A stretch of DNA of 64,000 nucleotides from Papio anubis (Eukaryota > Chordata > Mammalia > Primates > Cercopithecidae), in NCBI RefSeq assembly GCF_008728515.1, contig NC_044984.1:96767181-96831180 (forward strand), written 5' to 3'. Below are positions 22,380 through 33,010 of this stretch, one piece after another. Every line of letters starts with the position of its first letter. The first letter of the stretch is position 1. The notes beneath the pieces are model-generated. The model did not search any database, was not told the DNA's origin, and saw only the letters and a program-made list of their open reading frames with translations. The position numbers and the translations under genes are program-made.

Positions 22380-23405
22380 TTGAAGGGCTTTGTCCTCAGC
22401 TTTGTCAATGGTGCTCAGTGGACTTGTTAGTCAAGTGGCCATGGTGGCAGAAACTGATATCCTAGCTTAATTATGTGGGCTTCCCTTCACCAAGGCTTTC
22501 TTGACATCATCAATTTGCCAACTCTAGTGACCAACACTGACACTCCCATCTGATACCATTCCAAGGATACTGGTCAGTCACATAGTGGCTGGTAAACCGC
22601 ATTTGACTCCTTCTTTTGGGGAAGAAGAAGCACTATACCATAACTAAAATAAGCACTATTTGGATTTGGATTTACTTTCCTTTCCTCCCCCACCTTGCTT
22701 CTGCCAAAGCTATCATCTGCAGATAATCTAGATGCCTTGTTCACTATCGCAGTATCCCACCCAATGTTGCTTCTCACCAAGAAACTTTTTTGGGAGAGGA
22801 AGCCAACAGGCTGACACACATGAAAATTCGTGTTCTTATAAACTCTGTGTCCTGGAAGCACAGTGGAATGATTGAGGTAAGACTCAATTATGATGCCAGC
22901 TTGAAATCAAAATCTTGAAAGGCTGGGGTACCATTTTGGAGTGGAGACATGTTTTCCTGTGTTTGATACATGATGAAGGCTCTTGATGAAAAGATAAATC
23001 CAGGGACCAAGGTAAGGAAATTGGAGTGTCATTTCTCATGATCACGTTAATATTACACCCATGACTCTGGACAATAAACGTATAGGATTTTAGTAGTTGG
23101 AGGAGAAATGCTTTAACCACAGGAAACAACAGATACAGCCATCTTGCTATTTCAGGCTCCTTTTACCAGTTGGCAAGGAAAATATGGGTCGTAGTATTGG
23201 CTGGGGTGACTGATCCTGTTAGCAAAGATTTCTGATACATATTATGATATACAGTGGGATCAGAGAGGAATATACATGAATCCAGAGGAACCTCTTAGGA
23301 TTCCCCTGTCTGGTAGTAAGTTAAGGGAAGACTATAGCAATTCTCTACAGGCAGGAACCACTGAAAACTCAGATCCCTCGGGAGTCAAGTTTTGGGTCAC
23401 TTCAC
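22380..23405 (+). mobile_element. ERVL internal region, pol remnant
   Basis: Sense fragments match the integrase-encoding and later part of ERVL pol: 'ggccatggtggcag', 'ccaacactgacactccc', 'cacatagtggctggtaaac' near 22440-22600, 'gcttctgccaaagctatcat' near 22700, and 'ggctggggtgactgatcct' with 'aagttttgggtcac' near 23200-23400. Frameshifts and stops are frequent, and no functional product is possible. The nearest ERVL LTR in the same orientation is at 20143-20585, so these may be parts of one decayed provirus. An old copy only. Confidence 0.75.
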
Positions 23406-23619
23406 AATAGAAACACTGGCCATCTGAAGAGAAAATAAAAGGAAAATAGGATAAGTAGTGGAGGGTGGAAATAATACATTTTCACTATGGTCTTTTTTTT
23501 TTTTACCAGGGAAGCCATGCTTTGAGAGCAGACATGAAAAGAGCAGGACATATTTGCATTTAACCAGTTCTATTACTGAGCACGTAAAATCATAAAGCAA
23601 ACCTTCCAAAAATTTTCTT

Positions 23620-24125
23620 TTGCAACCAGAATAAAATCCAACTTATTTGAATTTATTCAGACTTCCAAAAGACTATGTAAATTGGCACTTGCTTACCCCT
23701 CTCACTCTATTTCATACCACTTATCCAATTGCCTGCCATCTTTAAGCCTATGGGTAAAGTTCATTTCAGTCTCAAGGATTTGTACTAGCTGTTCCCTCCA
23801 CCTGGAAAGTTTTCCCCGAACATATCCAGATGGTTTAATCCCTCACTTCATTTGGCTCTCTGCTGAAATGCCCCGTGTTAGTGAAACCTTCCCTTCCTAC
23901 CCTATATAAACAGCACTACCCCATGTTCTCTCTCTTCCCCTGTCCATGCGTTAGTTCCCATGATAGAACTGGTAACTGTATTACATATTAGACATGTATG
24001 TGTTTCTTATCTGTCCCTCTCCAGTGGGATATAATCTCCATGAAGAGAGAGGCTTTTTGTTGGTTGTTGAATCCTCAGAGCCTAGAACAGTGGAGGTGCT
24101 CAAGTATTTGTTGAATAAATGATTT
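23620..24125 (+). mobile_element. L2 LINE 3' end, sense
   Basis: Ordered L2 3' UTR landmarks: 'agctgttccctccacctgg', 'ctctctgctgaaatgcccc', 'ggatataatctccatgaag', 'cctagaacagtggaggtg' and the terminus 'tgttgaataaatgatttg'. Well preserved for an L2. Confidence 0.85.
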
Positions 24126-24879
24126 GATTCGTTTATGACAGAGAAAAGATTTATTAACAGATTCTAGAAAGCCTTGGAAATCAGACTAAGATGTTTGGAA
24201 CCCTAACATTTCTAATAACTTAGTAAGGAGTAAAATAGAAGCTATTTCAGAGAATTTTTGAAATTGCTCAGGGACCTTTGCTGTCTTCCAAGTTCTTTGG
24301 TCATTCAGAATTGTGCCAATGGCTTGCTCAGTTCTGGGGATGCTTTTATGTTGATCCCTATTCTTCAGTAAGTGCCCCCAACCCTCCCTGCTGGTTACTC
24401 TTGTTTCCTTTTCCAGCTAGCAATAGACCTCTCTCCCTGTCTCCCTTTTTTTGTTTAACATTTTCTTCTCTAAGTGATATATTTTGATTATTCAGCAGCT
24501 GCTTCATACAGATGGTGGGAAGGGGCCTTGTATATTTGCTGTAGCCCAGCATCCTGATGAATATGCCATTTGCTTCTGTGTATCAGCTTTTGAAGGCTAT
24601 TCTAAAGCTTCTGCTTGGTGCTGTCATTATCAGAATGTACAGGCTGCTGCTCAGATGGCTGGTTCTAGTGAAATAGATATAGTATGGAGTTAACTCTTTA
24701 CTGTCCAGCAGGGCAGTTGAGGTGACCTTCTTTTTCCACTTGTTCTGTCCAAATCATTCTGCTTCAAATCATTGCTGCTTCAAGGTTTGTCTGGAAACTT
24801 CTGCTGTTTTTTCAGGCCTTACTGGTCTTCTCCTTGAACTCCTTTCACATGTATAGCTTATATCTCACATCTAAGCCCT
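24126..24879. other. Unique stretch, no gene seen
   Basis: No repeat named with confidence. Frames of 64-69 codons at 24278-24693 lack known domains. Confidence 0.4.
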
Positions 24880-25190
24880 TAATTATATACTGTTACACAT
24901 TACTTCTTCAGGGCTTCAGACACTCTTCTGCCTCCGTGTAGTTATAAGTTCACACATTCCCATCATCACCATATTTCTTCATCAGTAATCATCAGTATTA
25001 GAGAGCTTGACATGCCCCACTCCATTCTATTTGAAAACCTCTGTCTATTATTTCATTTGTCTGAATTATCTTCCTCAATTAGATTGTAATTTCTTGCATC
25101 CTTGATTGTATCTCATGTTTCTATAGGATTCTTCTAGATGTGGTTTGATGTCTAGAACAGTACTGGGCACATAATGGATGCTTTTTTCTA
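24880..25190 (+). repeat. L2-type LINE 3' end, sense
   Basis: 'attagattgtaatttcttgc', 'tctagaacagtactgggcac' and 'ataatggatgct' follow the L2/L3 3' terminus order. Bases 25051-25094 reappear almost exactly at 27174-27217 inside the second THE1 provirus. Confidence 0.6.
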
Positions 25191-25499
25191 TAAGAATTAA
25201 TTGATTTTTTAAATTGAGTCCTAATTGATTTTTTTTTATACTGAAATATAGTTACCGTGTGTGTTTTTACCTCCATTCCAAACTTTCAGGACAGCTGTAC
25301 TAGTTCTAATCTGTTCTTGGATTGATCCTATGACTGTGCAATGTGACCACAAGGAAAAACCAGTTTTGGTTCTGTAAGAATTAACTCCATTCCTAAGACA
25401 GCAAAGACCAGGCATACCTTCCCTGCCACCGCTCAGGCCTCTTCCAGCCTGACCCCCAACGTCCAAGAAAGCAGGAGTGCAGCTGAAGACAGGGTACAA

Positions 25500-25905
25500 T
25501 CATGCGAGCAATCAGTTGATTGATGATTAATGAATCAATCAATCATGCCTACGTAATAAAACTCCAACAAAAACTCTGGACACTGAGCTGAGTTCCCCAA
25601 GATGGTAATACTCTGTATTGTTACACATCAATGTTGGAAAGATAATTTGTACTGAGGACAATAGAAGCTCCCCATTTGGAATCCTAAACTCTATTCTCTG
25701 TGTGTTTTCTTTTCGCTGGTCCTAATCCTTTTTCTGTAATAAATCATAGCTGTGAGTATAATAGTTTTCAGTGAGTTCTGTGAATCTTTCTAAATAATTA
25801 TCAAACCTGAGGTGGTTTAGGGACTTCCCCAAATTCGCAGTTAGTGTCAAAACTTAGGGCAGTCTGGGAGATTGTTCCCAGTTTGGCTAACTCCAGGTAA
25901 TGAAA
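25500..25905 (+). mobile_element. ERV LTR remnant with poly(A) signal
   Basis: 'caatcatgcctacgtaataa aactcc', then 'gtaataaatcatagctgtg agtataa' and 'gagttctgtgaatctttcta' are typical of the R/U5 part of ERVL-class LTRs (LTR16/LTR33-like). The AATAAA near 25739 would be its signal. The 5' boundary is not clear and could extend to about 25240. Confidence 0.6.
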
Positions 25906-26379
25906 CACCTACAACCCCCCCTTTCCTGAATATTAAAATATGACTGGAATGACAACTTTACCCTGTTGTAGCTTGAGAGAGACAGGGCTGGATTTTCTTT
26001 GTGTTCTAATTTATTTTCTCACCCACTGTGTTAGTGCTGGCTTCATTTCTCAGCTTCCAGACCCTCTCTGCGTAATATGCCTCACCGTGTACTCATCCCT
26101 GCCTCAGCTCCAGGCTTCATGGAGGTAGGATAGATAGGAAGACCTGCAATGCAGCTGGTGCAGCTCACTATTAAGGCTCTCTAAAAGTCAGAAGTGGCTT
26201 TCTGGGAACCAGGAATGACCCTTGGCCACTGTCCCATAAACTTACAACTTCCCTCACTTCCGATCACACCTGGGACTTAGTACCACCGGGGCAAATCATT
26301 AGGTGCCTGAGGATGCTGGGTTTCCTCTGAATTAAAAACCTTTTCTACCCCTTCCCAGTACTTCCTGATGTTGGCTTAG
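25906..26379. other. Unique stretch; donor of a templated insertion
   Basis: No gene recognised. Bases 25992-26018 occur again twice at 27228-27283 within the second THE1 provirus. Confidence 0.5.
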
Positions 26380-26712
26380 CCCCATGTATTAGTCCGTTCT
26401 CATGCTGCTAATAAAGACATACCCAGGACTGGGTAATTTATAAAGGAAAAATGTTTAATTGACTCACAGTTCAGCATGTCTGGGAAGGCCTTAGGAAATG
26501 TACAATCATAGTGGAAGGGGAAGCAAACACATCCTTCTTCACATGGTGGCAGCAAGAAGAAATGCCCTACAAAAAGGGGGAAATCCTCTTATAAAATTAT
26601 CAGACCTCATGAGAATTCACTGTCACGAGAACAGCTTGAGGGTAACTGCCCCTATGATTTAATTATCTCCCACTGGATCCCTCCCATGACACATGGGGAT
26701 TATGGGAGCTCC

Positions 26713-26767
26713 ATTCAAGATGAGGATATTCAAGATGAGGACATGGGAACTCAATTCAAGATGGGGA
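26713..26767. repeat. 14-bp unit repeated three times in the left THE1 LTR
   Basis: ATTCAAGATGAGGA at 26713-26726 and 26728-26741, with a one-base variant at 26754-26767. THE1 LTRs normally have one such motif near this end, so this is a local tandem duplication that lengthens the LTR to 401 bp. Confidence 0.85.
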
Positions 26768-27170
26768 CACAACCAAACCCTATCATTCCATCCTGGCCCC
26801 TAGCAAATCTCATGACTTCACATTTCAAAACACAATCATGCCCTTCTAACAGTCCCCCAAAGTCTTAACTCATTCCAGCATTAACTCAAAAGTCCAAGTC
26901 CAAAGTCTCATCTGAGGCAGGGCAAGTTCCTTCCACCTGTGAGCCCGTAAAATCAAAAACAAGTTGGTTACTTCCCAGATACAGTGGGGGTACAGGCATT
27001 GGGTAAATACACACATTCCAAATGGGAGGAATTGGCCAGAACAAAGGGGCTACAGGCTGCATGCAAGTCTGAAATCCAATAGGGCAGTCATTAAATCTTA
27101 AAGTTCCAAAACGATCTCCTTTGACTCCATGTCTCACATCCAGGGCATGCTGTTGCACAGGTGGGTTCCT

Positions 27171-27285
27171 GTGTTTCATTTGTCTGAATTATCCTCTTCA
27201 ATTAGATTGTAATTTCTCATGGCTTCCATTTTCTTTGTGTTCTAATTTATTTTCACATTATTTCTTTGTGTTCTAATTTATTTCA
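27171..27285. other. Patchwork insertion inside THE1 internal region
   Basis: The other THE1 copy has a few bases where this copy has about 115. The insert consists of 27174-27217 (42 of 44 identical to 25051-25094), a short THE1-like 'catggcttcca', 27228-27254 (27 of 27 identical to 25992-26018), and 27261-27283 (23 of 23 identical to 25994-26016). It looks like serial template switching from DNA 1.2-2.1 kb upstream. Confidence 0.8.
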
Positions 27286-28497
27286 CAGCCTTGGGCAGCT
27301 CTACCTCTGTGGCTTTGCAGGGTATAGCCCCCCTCCCTGCTGCCTTTACAGCTGGCGTTGAGTGTCTGTGGCTTTTCTAGGTGCATGGTGCAAGCTGTTG
27401 GTGGATCTACAATTCTGGGGTCTGGAGGATGGTGGCTGTCTTTTCACAGCTCCACTAGACAGTGCTCCAGTGGGGACTCTTTGCTGGGGCTCTGACCCCA
27501 CATTTCCCTTCTGCCTGCCCTAGCAGAGGTTCTCCATGAGGGCTCTGCCCCTGCAGCAAACTTCTGCATGGACATGCAGGTATTTCCATACATCCTCTGA
27601 AATCTAGGCAGAGATTTCCAAACCTCAGTTCTTGACTTCTGTGCACCTGCAGGCTCAACACCACATGGAAGCTGCAAAGATTTGGAGCTTGCACTTTATA
27701 AAAACATGGCCTGAGCTGTACCTTGGTCCCTTTTGCCATGGCCGGAGCTGAAGCTGCTGGGACACAGGACACCATGTCCTGAGGCTGCACAGAGCAGGGG
27801 GGCCCTGGGCCTGGCCCATGAAACTATTTTTGCCTCTAGCTAGGCCTCCAGGCCTGTGATGAGAGGGGACTTTATAAAGGTCTTGGACATACCCTGGAGA
27901 TATTTTCCCCATTCTCTTGGTGATTAACATTCTGTACCTTGTTACTTAGGCAAATTTCTGCAGCAGGCTTGAATTTCTCCCCAGAAAATGGATTTTTCTT
28001 TTCTATCGCATTGTCAGCCTGCAAATTTTCCCAACTTTTATACTGTGTTTTCTCTTGAATGTTTTGCCACTTAGAAATTTCTTCTCCCAGATACGCTAAG
28101 CCCTCTCTCTCAAGTTTAAAGTTCCACAGATCTCTAGGGCAGGGGCAAAATGCTGTCACTCTCTTTGCTAAAGCACAACAAGAGTTACCTTTGCTCCAGT
28201 TCCCAAGAATTTTCTCATCTCCATCTGAGATCACCCTGGACTCTGTGGTCCATATCACTATCAGCATTTTGGTCAAAGCCATTCAACAAGCCTACAGGAA
28301 GTTCCAGACTTTCCCACATCTTCCTGTTTTCTTAGTCCTCCAAGTTTCTAGGAAGTTCCAAACTTTCCTACATTTTTCTGTCTTTTTCTGAGCCTTCCAA
28401 ATAGTTTCAACCTTTGCTTGTTACCCAGTTCTAAAATCACTTCTACATTTTCGGGTATCTTTACAGCAGCACTCCACTCTCTGTGGTACCAATTTAC

Positions 28498-28865
28498 TGT
28501 ATTAGTTTGTTCTCATGCTGCTATTAAAGACATACCCAGAACTGGGTAATTTATAAAGGAAAGAGATTTAATTTACTCCCAATTCAGCATGGCTGGGGAG
28601 GCCTCAAGAAACTTATAATCATGGTGGAAGAGAAAGCAAACACATCCTTCTTCACATGGTGGTGGCAAGGAGAAGTTCCTAGCAAAAAGGGGAAAAAGCC
28701 CCTAATAAAACCATCAGATCTTATGAGAACTCACTTACTATCACGAGAACAGCATGAGGGTAACTGCTCCCATGATTCAATTACCTCCTACCAGAGTCCC
28801 TCCCGTGACATGTGGGGATTATGGGAGCTAACATTCAAGATGATATTTAGGTGGGAACCATGGGA
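28498..28865 (-). repeat. THE1 LTR (5' LTR of second provirus)
   Basis: TGTATTAGTTTG follows AATTTAC at the internal boundary. On the minus strand this is the promoter-side LTR. It is the left arm of the LTR palindrome with 28866-29226. Confidence 0.9.
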
Positions 28866-29226
28866 TGATATGGTTTGGCTGTGTCCCCACCCAAATCTCA
28901 TCTTGAATTGTATCTCCCATAAACTCCATGTGTTATGGGAGGTACCCAGTGGGAGGTAATTGAATCATGGGGGCAGGTCTTTCCCGTACTATTCTTGTAA
29001 TAATGAATAAGTCTCATGAGATCTGATGGTTTTATAAAGGGGAGTTCCCCTCCACACACTCTCTCTTGCCTGCCGCCACGTAAAACGTGACTTAGCTCCT
29101 CATTCATCTTCAGTCATGATTTGAGGCCTCCCTAGCCATGTGGAAAGGTAAATCAATTAACTTTCTTTGATAAATTACCCCGTCTCGGGTATGTCTTTAT
29201 TAGCAGCATAAGAGCAGACTAATACA
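28866..29226 (+). mobile_element. THE1B-like LTR, sense, head-to-head with preceding LTR
   Basis: A complete 361-bp LTR from TGATATGGTTTGG to GACTAATACA. It directly follows the antisense LTR with essentially no spacer. Flanks TGGGA (28861-28865) and CACTA (29227-29231) do not match, so it is not a simple independent insertion. It contains CCTCCCTAGCCAT at 29127-29139, one base off the THE1 recombination motif. Confidence 0.93.
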
Positions 29227-29228
29227 CA

Positions 29229-29345
29229 CTATGTTTTACAAACTGGACTGATAATAAAAATCACCTGGGGCTCTTGTTAAATATTCAGATTCTCAGCATG
29301 TCTAATGGAGATTTTGACTGTAGGTCTGAGTTTTGGCTTAGGAGT
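29229..29345 (+). mobile_element. MER5-like hAT fragment
   Basis: 'ataaaaatcacctggggctc' followed by 'ttgttaaatattcagattct' is MER5-family wording. Both termini are decayed or lost. Confidence 0.7.
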
Positions 29346-29695
29346 CTGTTTTATTTAGATTTAAATATTGAGTGCCCCAGTTATTCTTATAATCATCTAC
29401 TACATCCCTGTGCCTTAAGCTTTGCTTCATATCCATTTCAAACTTTAAATTACCATCTTACATATTTGCCCTGTCCTTGTTGGTGTTAGAAAACAAACCT
29501 GGATTTGTTCTGCATACCCTCTGCGTTGGAGGAGTCATGCCCTAGTCCTCATCTTGGGGCTGGCAGTCCTCTTACTGTGCCTCATAATGGCCAACCCTCC
29601 TTTCTGGCACTAGGCTCTTTCCTGTGCCCCATTCCAGTGTCTGTAGTCTTGCCACATGTAGATGGACATCTGATACCGTGATCAACTCCACAAAC

Positions 29696-30065
29696 AACTT
29701 CATTTAATTCAATAAACATTTACTGACTTGAGTTATGTCCCAGGCACTGTGCTAGGTGCTGGCGAGATGAAAAAAGGAAAATACTCACAGTTTAAAGGGT
29801 GTGACAGACACATAAAGAAACAGCCATAATATTGTGTGATAAATGCTTTAGCAGAAGTATGTACAAAGTGCTATGGAAACTCAGACGAGAGCGTGATTAA
29901 TTTCTCCTGGGAAGGGTCAGGAAAAGTCACAGAGAAGAGTTTACATTTGGAAGGTAATCAAAAGTTCTCTCAGAGGTCAGAGAGAGGGGAGGGCATTCCA
30001 GGCAGAGAGCAAAGCCGAAACAAATCCAAGGAGAGTGAGAGTGCTTGATTTACTCGGGCAACTTG
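29696..30065 (-). repeat. L2 LINE 3' UTR, antisense
   Basis: 'ttcaataaacatttactgac', 'ccaggcactgtgctagg', 'aagtgctatggaaactc', 'gggcattccaggcagagagc' are reversed L2 3' UTR landmarks in order. A patch at 30536-30595 ('atgccatgttggggagttt') may be its continuation beyond two hAT insertions. Confidence 0.75.
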
Positions 30066-30091
30066 GACTGAGTCACCCAGTGGGCCAAGAG

Positions 30092-30255
30092 CTGTGTTTT
30101 TTCCAAGTGTGGTCCTCATGCCATCTTCATCTGTAATTCCTTGGGGAGCCTATCGGAAATACACATTTCAGGATCTTAACCTCATACTTACTGATTTGTA
30201 ATCTTAACAATGTTTCTTCATAACTACCCCCTCAGTGAGTCTTTAAACCAAAAAT
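30092..30255 (+). mobile_element. hAT-Charlie fragment (MER5/MER20-like)
   Basis: 'tccaagtgtggtcctcatgc', 'taattccttggggagcc' and 'cggaaatacacatttcagga' follow the order of these short hAT elements. Termini unclear. Confidence 0.7.
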
Positions 30256-30257
30256 AA

Positions 30258-30445
30258 AGCAGTTGTTCTCTACCTTGGTACATTATAATCATCAGGGAGC
30301 TTTAGAAAATACTGAGGCCTGATCTCATCCTCCAAGGTTCCCATTTAAGAGGTTTGGGATATAGCCTGGGCATCTCCATTTTTAAAGCTCCACCAGTGAT
30401 TTTAATGCATGGAACCACTGCACCCAAGTTTGAGGACCACAGAAC
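30258..30445 (+). mobile_element. MER5A-like hAT element, near complete
   Basis: A left end 'agcagttgttctctacc' and right end 'caagtttgaggaccac' are decayed inverted termini. In between 'ataatcatcagggagctt' and 'taaagctccaccagtgatt' form the long imperfect inverted symmetry typical of MER5A. Confidence 0.85.
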
Positions 30446-30605
30446 GAGAGCATCAAATTCAAGAAGGCAAAGCAGGCACTCAGAGACCTGTTACAAATTA
30501 TAATGGAGGTGTAAAAAGTTCACACACAGTTTTCTATGCCATGTTGGGGAGTTTGGTTTCGATTTTGTAGACGGTGAAGAGACAATGCGGGAGGTGGCTC
30601 CTACA

Positions 30606-31450
30606 AGCTCATATTTCTGTATAGGTCTCAATGAATGGTGGTGTTAGAAAACATGACTGAATCTGGTTTGTACACCCATGGTGTTGAGGGAAGGGATGCT
30701 TACTACTGCTCCATGAAGTGGGCTCAGCTGTGCCCTCAGAGTAACTGTTCTCCTTTCAGATAGAGGCTCTGAATACTCCTGTTGCTTTCTTAAGAGACAC
30801 AGTGGGCACCTATCCTGTGCTCACTGTTAAAAAATCCTCAACTGTATCCCAGGTAAATTCTGAGCCGTGCAAAGCTTCATGGAAGGAAGACCTAAGGGAG
30901 ATTGGTGGTGGGCATTATATGTTCACATGGTCTCCATTAGGCCCAGAAGTTACAGGTATTGACTTCAACCTTGAAGTTCAGGAATAGAAGAAAATGTGTT
31001 GCATGGACTATGGTGCCTGCAGAGCACAGAGAAGTTTTGGGATGGACTGCAATGGCATAGAAGAAGGAGAGGTGAGAAGTAAGGGGGGAAAGTGTAGTTA
31101 TAAGCCAATCACCAATCCACAGTGAGGTGTTGGGACTTTTATGGACCAACTTGATTAAAGTAGAACCAGATATATGTTGTGAGTACAGTTGTGAAGGAAA
31201 AGGAAAGGAGGTCAGAAGTCTAATGCCGGAGCCAGCTGAAGGCCCTAACTAGCAGCTAGTCACACAGAACTCAATGAAGTCTCTCCCTCTCATTGTCTCC
31301 TCGATTTTCTCCCCTTTCCCTCTTCTATCTTCTCAGTCTTTTCCCCTCTTCTTTAACCCTCTGCATCCTCACAACCCATAGTGCTCCCAGAAACAATAGC
31401 AAAGCCTACCAGACTCCAACATTTCTTAATGGGCCCACAAGTTACAGCCT
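30606..31450. other. Unique stretch, no gene seen
   Basis: No recognised repeat. A C/T-rich patch lies at about 31285-31360. The frame at 30802-30987 (61 codons) has no known domain. Confidence 0.4.
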
Positions 31451-31454
31451 TTGT

Positions 31455-31628
31455 TGAAACTTAGAGCTAAGAAGAATGTTGGTGATTCTTTGGTACAACC
31501 TCTTCAATTTGCGAATGGACAAATGGAGGTCCAGAAAGGAGACATGATTGTCCAGAGAAAAAAAGGTCACATAGCTAGTTAGTGGTAGAATTCAAACAGA
31601 TCTGTATCTTCTGACTTTCTCTATGAGC
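31455..31628 (-). repeat. MIR-type SINE, antisense
   Basis: 'aatggacaaatggaggtcca gaaagg', 'aggtcacatagctagttagt', 'ggtagaattcaaacagatc' and 'tatcttctgactttct' are reversed MIR core landmarks. Confidence 0.8.
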
Positions 31629-32639
31629 CTGCATCTGCTGTGCTATGCTCTGGTCACAATGGGGAATTCTCATGCTTTGCATGCTTTGTGGGGTAAATTG
31701 TATACTCTTCATGTTTGGTTCCTACAACCACTTTGTAAGAAGGCTATAGCAATTAGTTCATCATGTGTGCTACGTTCACTAAAGAAAGAATGTGCTTTGC
31801 TTAAGAATGCAAGTTTCACCAGAAAGGAAGTAGAAATTTATAAAATAGGAAAGTTCAGGTTTACATAATTTTAGGCCATATGAGTAGAATTTTTGTATAG
31901 TAGATTCTAAATCACTGTTTTTCATTATCATGATGTGGAGTCCCAGAACCATTACCCTAGGATAAGGAAAGACTTTGTCTGATGGTTGTGTGTTTGAGTG
32001 CAGGAAAAGACAGGATGTGGTTACATAACTTGTACAAAACACCAAGATGTTTGGTCTTGCTTCATTTTGAAGGCTTCTAAACTTGTTTGCTGGTGCCATC
32101 ACGAGTTGGTGGAAGATGAGATCATTGCTTCTCTCACAAAACGGTGCAATGAGAATGTTATCTGTGACATTATGGAGTCTGGGAATCCAGTGTAGCATCT
32201 GACTCCGTGCCTAGCCCAATAGCAGGCACTCATGGGTTATTTTTTGAGTTGAGTTGAGATGAGGCCTGCAGGTCTGCAGCAAATTACTATTGATGTCATC
32301 TTGAACAAGTCGTTTTCTTTCTCCAAGCTCACTCTTCTCTCTTACAAAATAACAGACAAGAACAAGACAACTTCTGACATTCCTTCCCACTCAGAGATTG
32401 GCATCCCTTTTTTAAAAAAATCCCAGAAATTTGGACTTAGGAGACCCTTTGAAGGTCAATTAGCCCAACCCACAACTTGTTCAAAGCAGAGCCAGATTAT
32501 TCAAAGAAGTAGAGATTTGGCAACTTCATGGCTTGTGTAATAGTGAAAAATCAGCCAAAAAGAATAATTGAGGTTAAAAAATCATTTGAGAGCCAGAATT
32601 ACTCTCTTTGGTCAATATCCATCACATTAATAAGGAATA
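31629..32639. other. Mostly unique stretch
   Basis: No exon supported. A short L2/MIR-like 3' end may lie at 32195-32250 ('ctccgtgcctagcccaatag'). The minus-strand 139-codon frame at 31779-32198 has no domain I recognise. Confidence 0.4.
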
Positions 32640-33010
32640 GTTAAATCTCTATTTTGCTTTGGTTTTCTCCTTTGCTCTCTACTGATGTATAACATATATA
32701 CATCAGCAAAATGCACAAGTCTTAAGTGTACAGTGTGAGGAATTTTTACATATGTATCCACCCATGTAACTATCTCACAAATTAAGATACAGAACATTTT
32801 GACAACTGGAGAAAATTTCCTCATGCCTTCACTACCCTCTGTCAAGGGATAGATCTAATTTCTATCACTGTAGGTTTGTTTTGCCTACTTTTGAACTTCA
32901 TATGAATAGAACCACAGCGTATATAACCCATTGTGTCTGACTTTTCACTCAACCTTCTGTCTAAGATTTATCCATATTGTTGCATATGTCAGGAGTCCTT
33001 TTGTTGTTGC
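32640..33010 (-). mobile_element. L1M LINE 3' UTR fragment, antisense
   Basis: 'gatgtataacatatatacat', 'gtgtacagtgtgaggaattt', 'atccacccatgtaactatc' and 'catatgaatagaaccacagc' follow the order of an old antisense L1 3' region, as in 2124-2929 but shorter. Confidence 0.8.

Larger units (their letters stand above)
26385..28865 (-). mobile_element. Second THE1 (MaLR) provirus, antisense
   Basis: Left LTR 26385-26785 (TGTATTAGTCC to CCCTATCA), internal region 26786-28497, right LTR 28498 to about 28865. The internal sequence follows the same order as the provirus at 11230 and is about 170 bp longer, partly because of a foreign patchwork at 27171-27285. The right LTR lacks about 11 bases before its end and terminates ACCATGGGA instead of ACCATATCA. 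Gag-like minus-strand frames (27872-28282, 27455-27790) are remnants only. The left flank CCCCA has no exact partner on the right, where a third LTR in the opposite orientation directly follows. Confidence 0.93.

Noticed and set aside
25735..25745. AATAAA signals as ends of host genes
   Set aside because: This one and those near 16600 and 20521 sit in LTRs at the place expected for LTR polyadenylation; no upstream host exon is visible.
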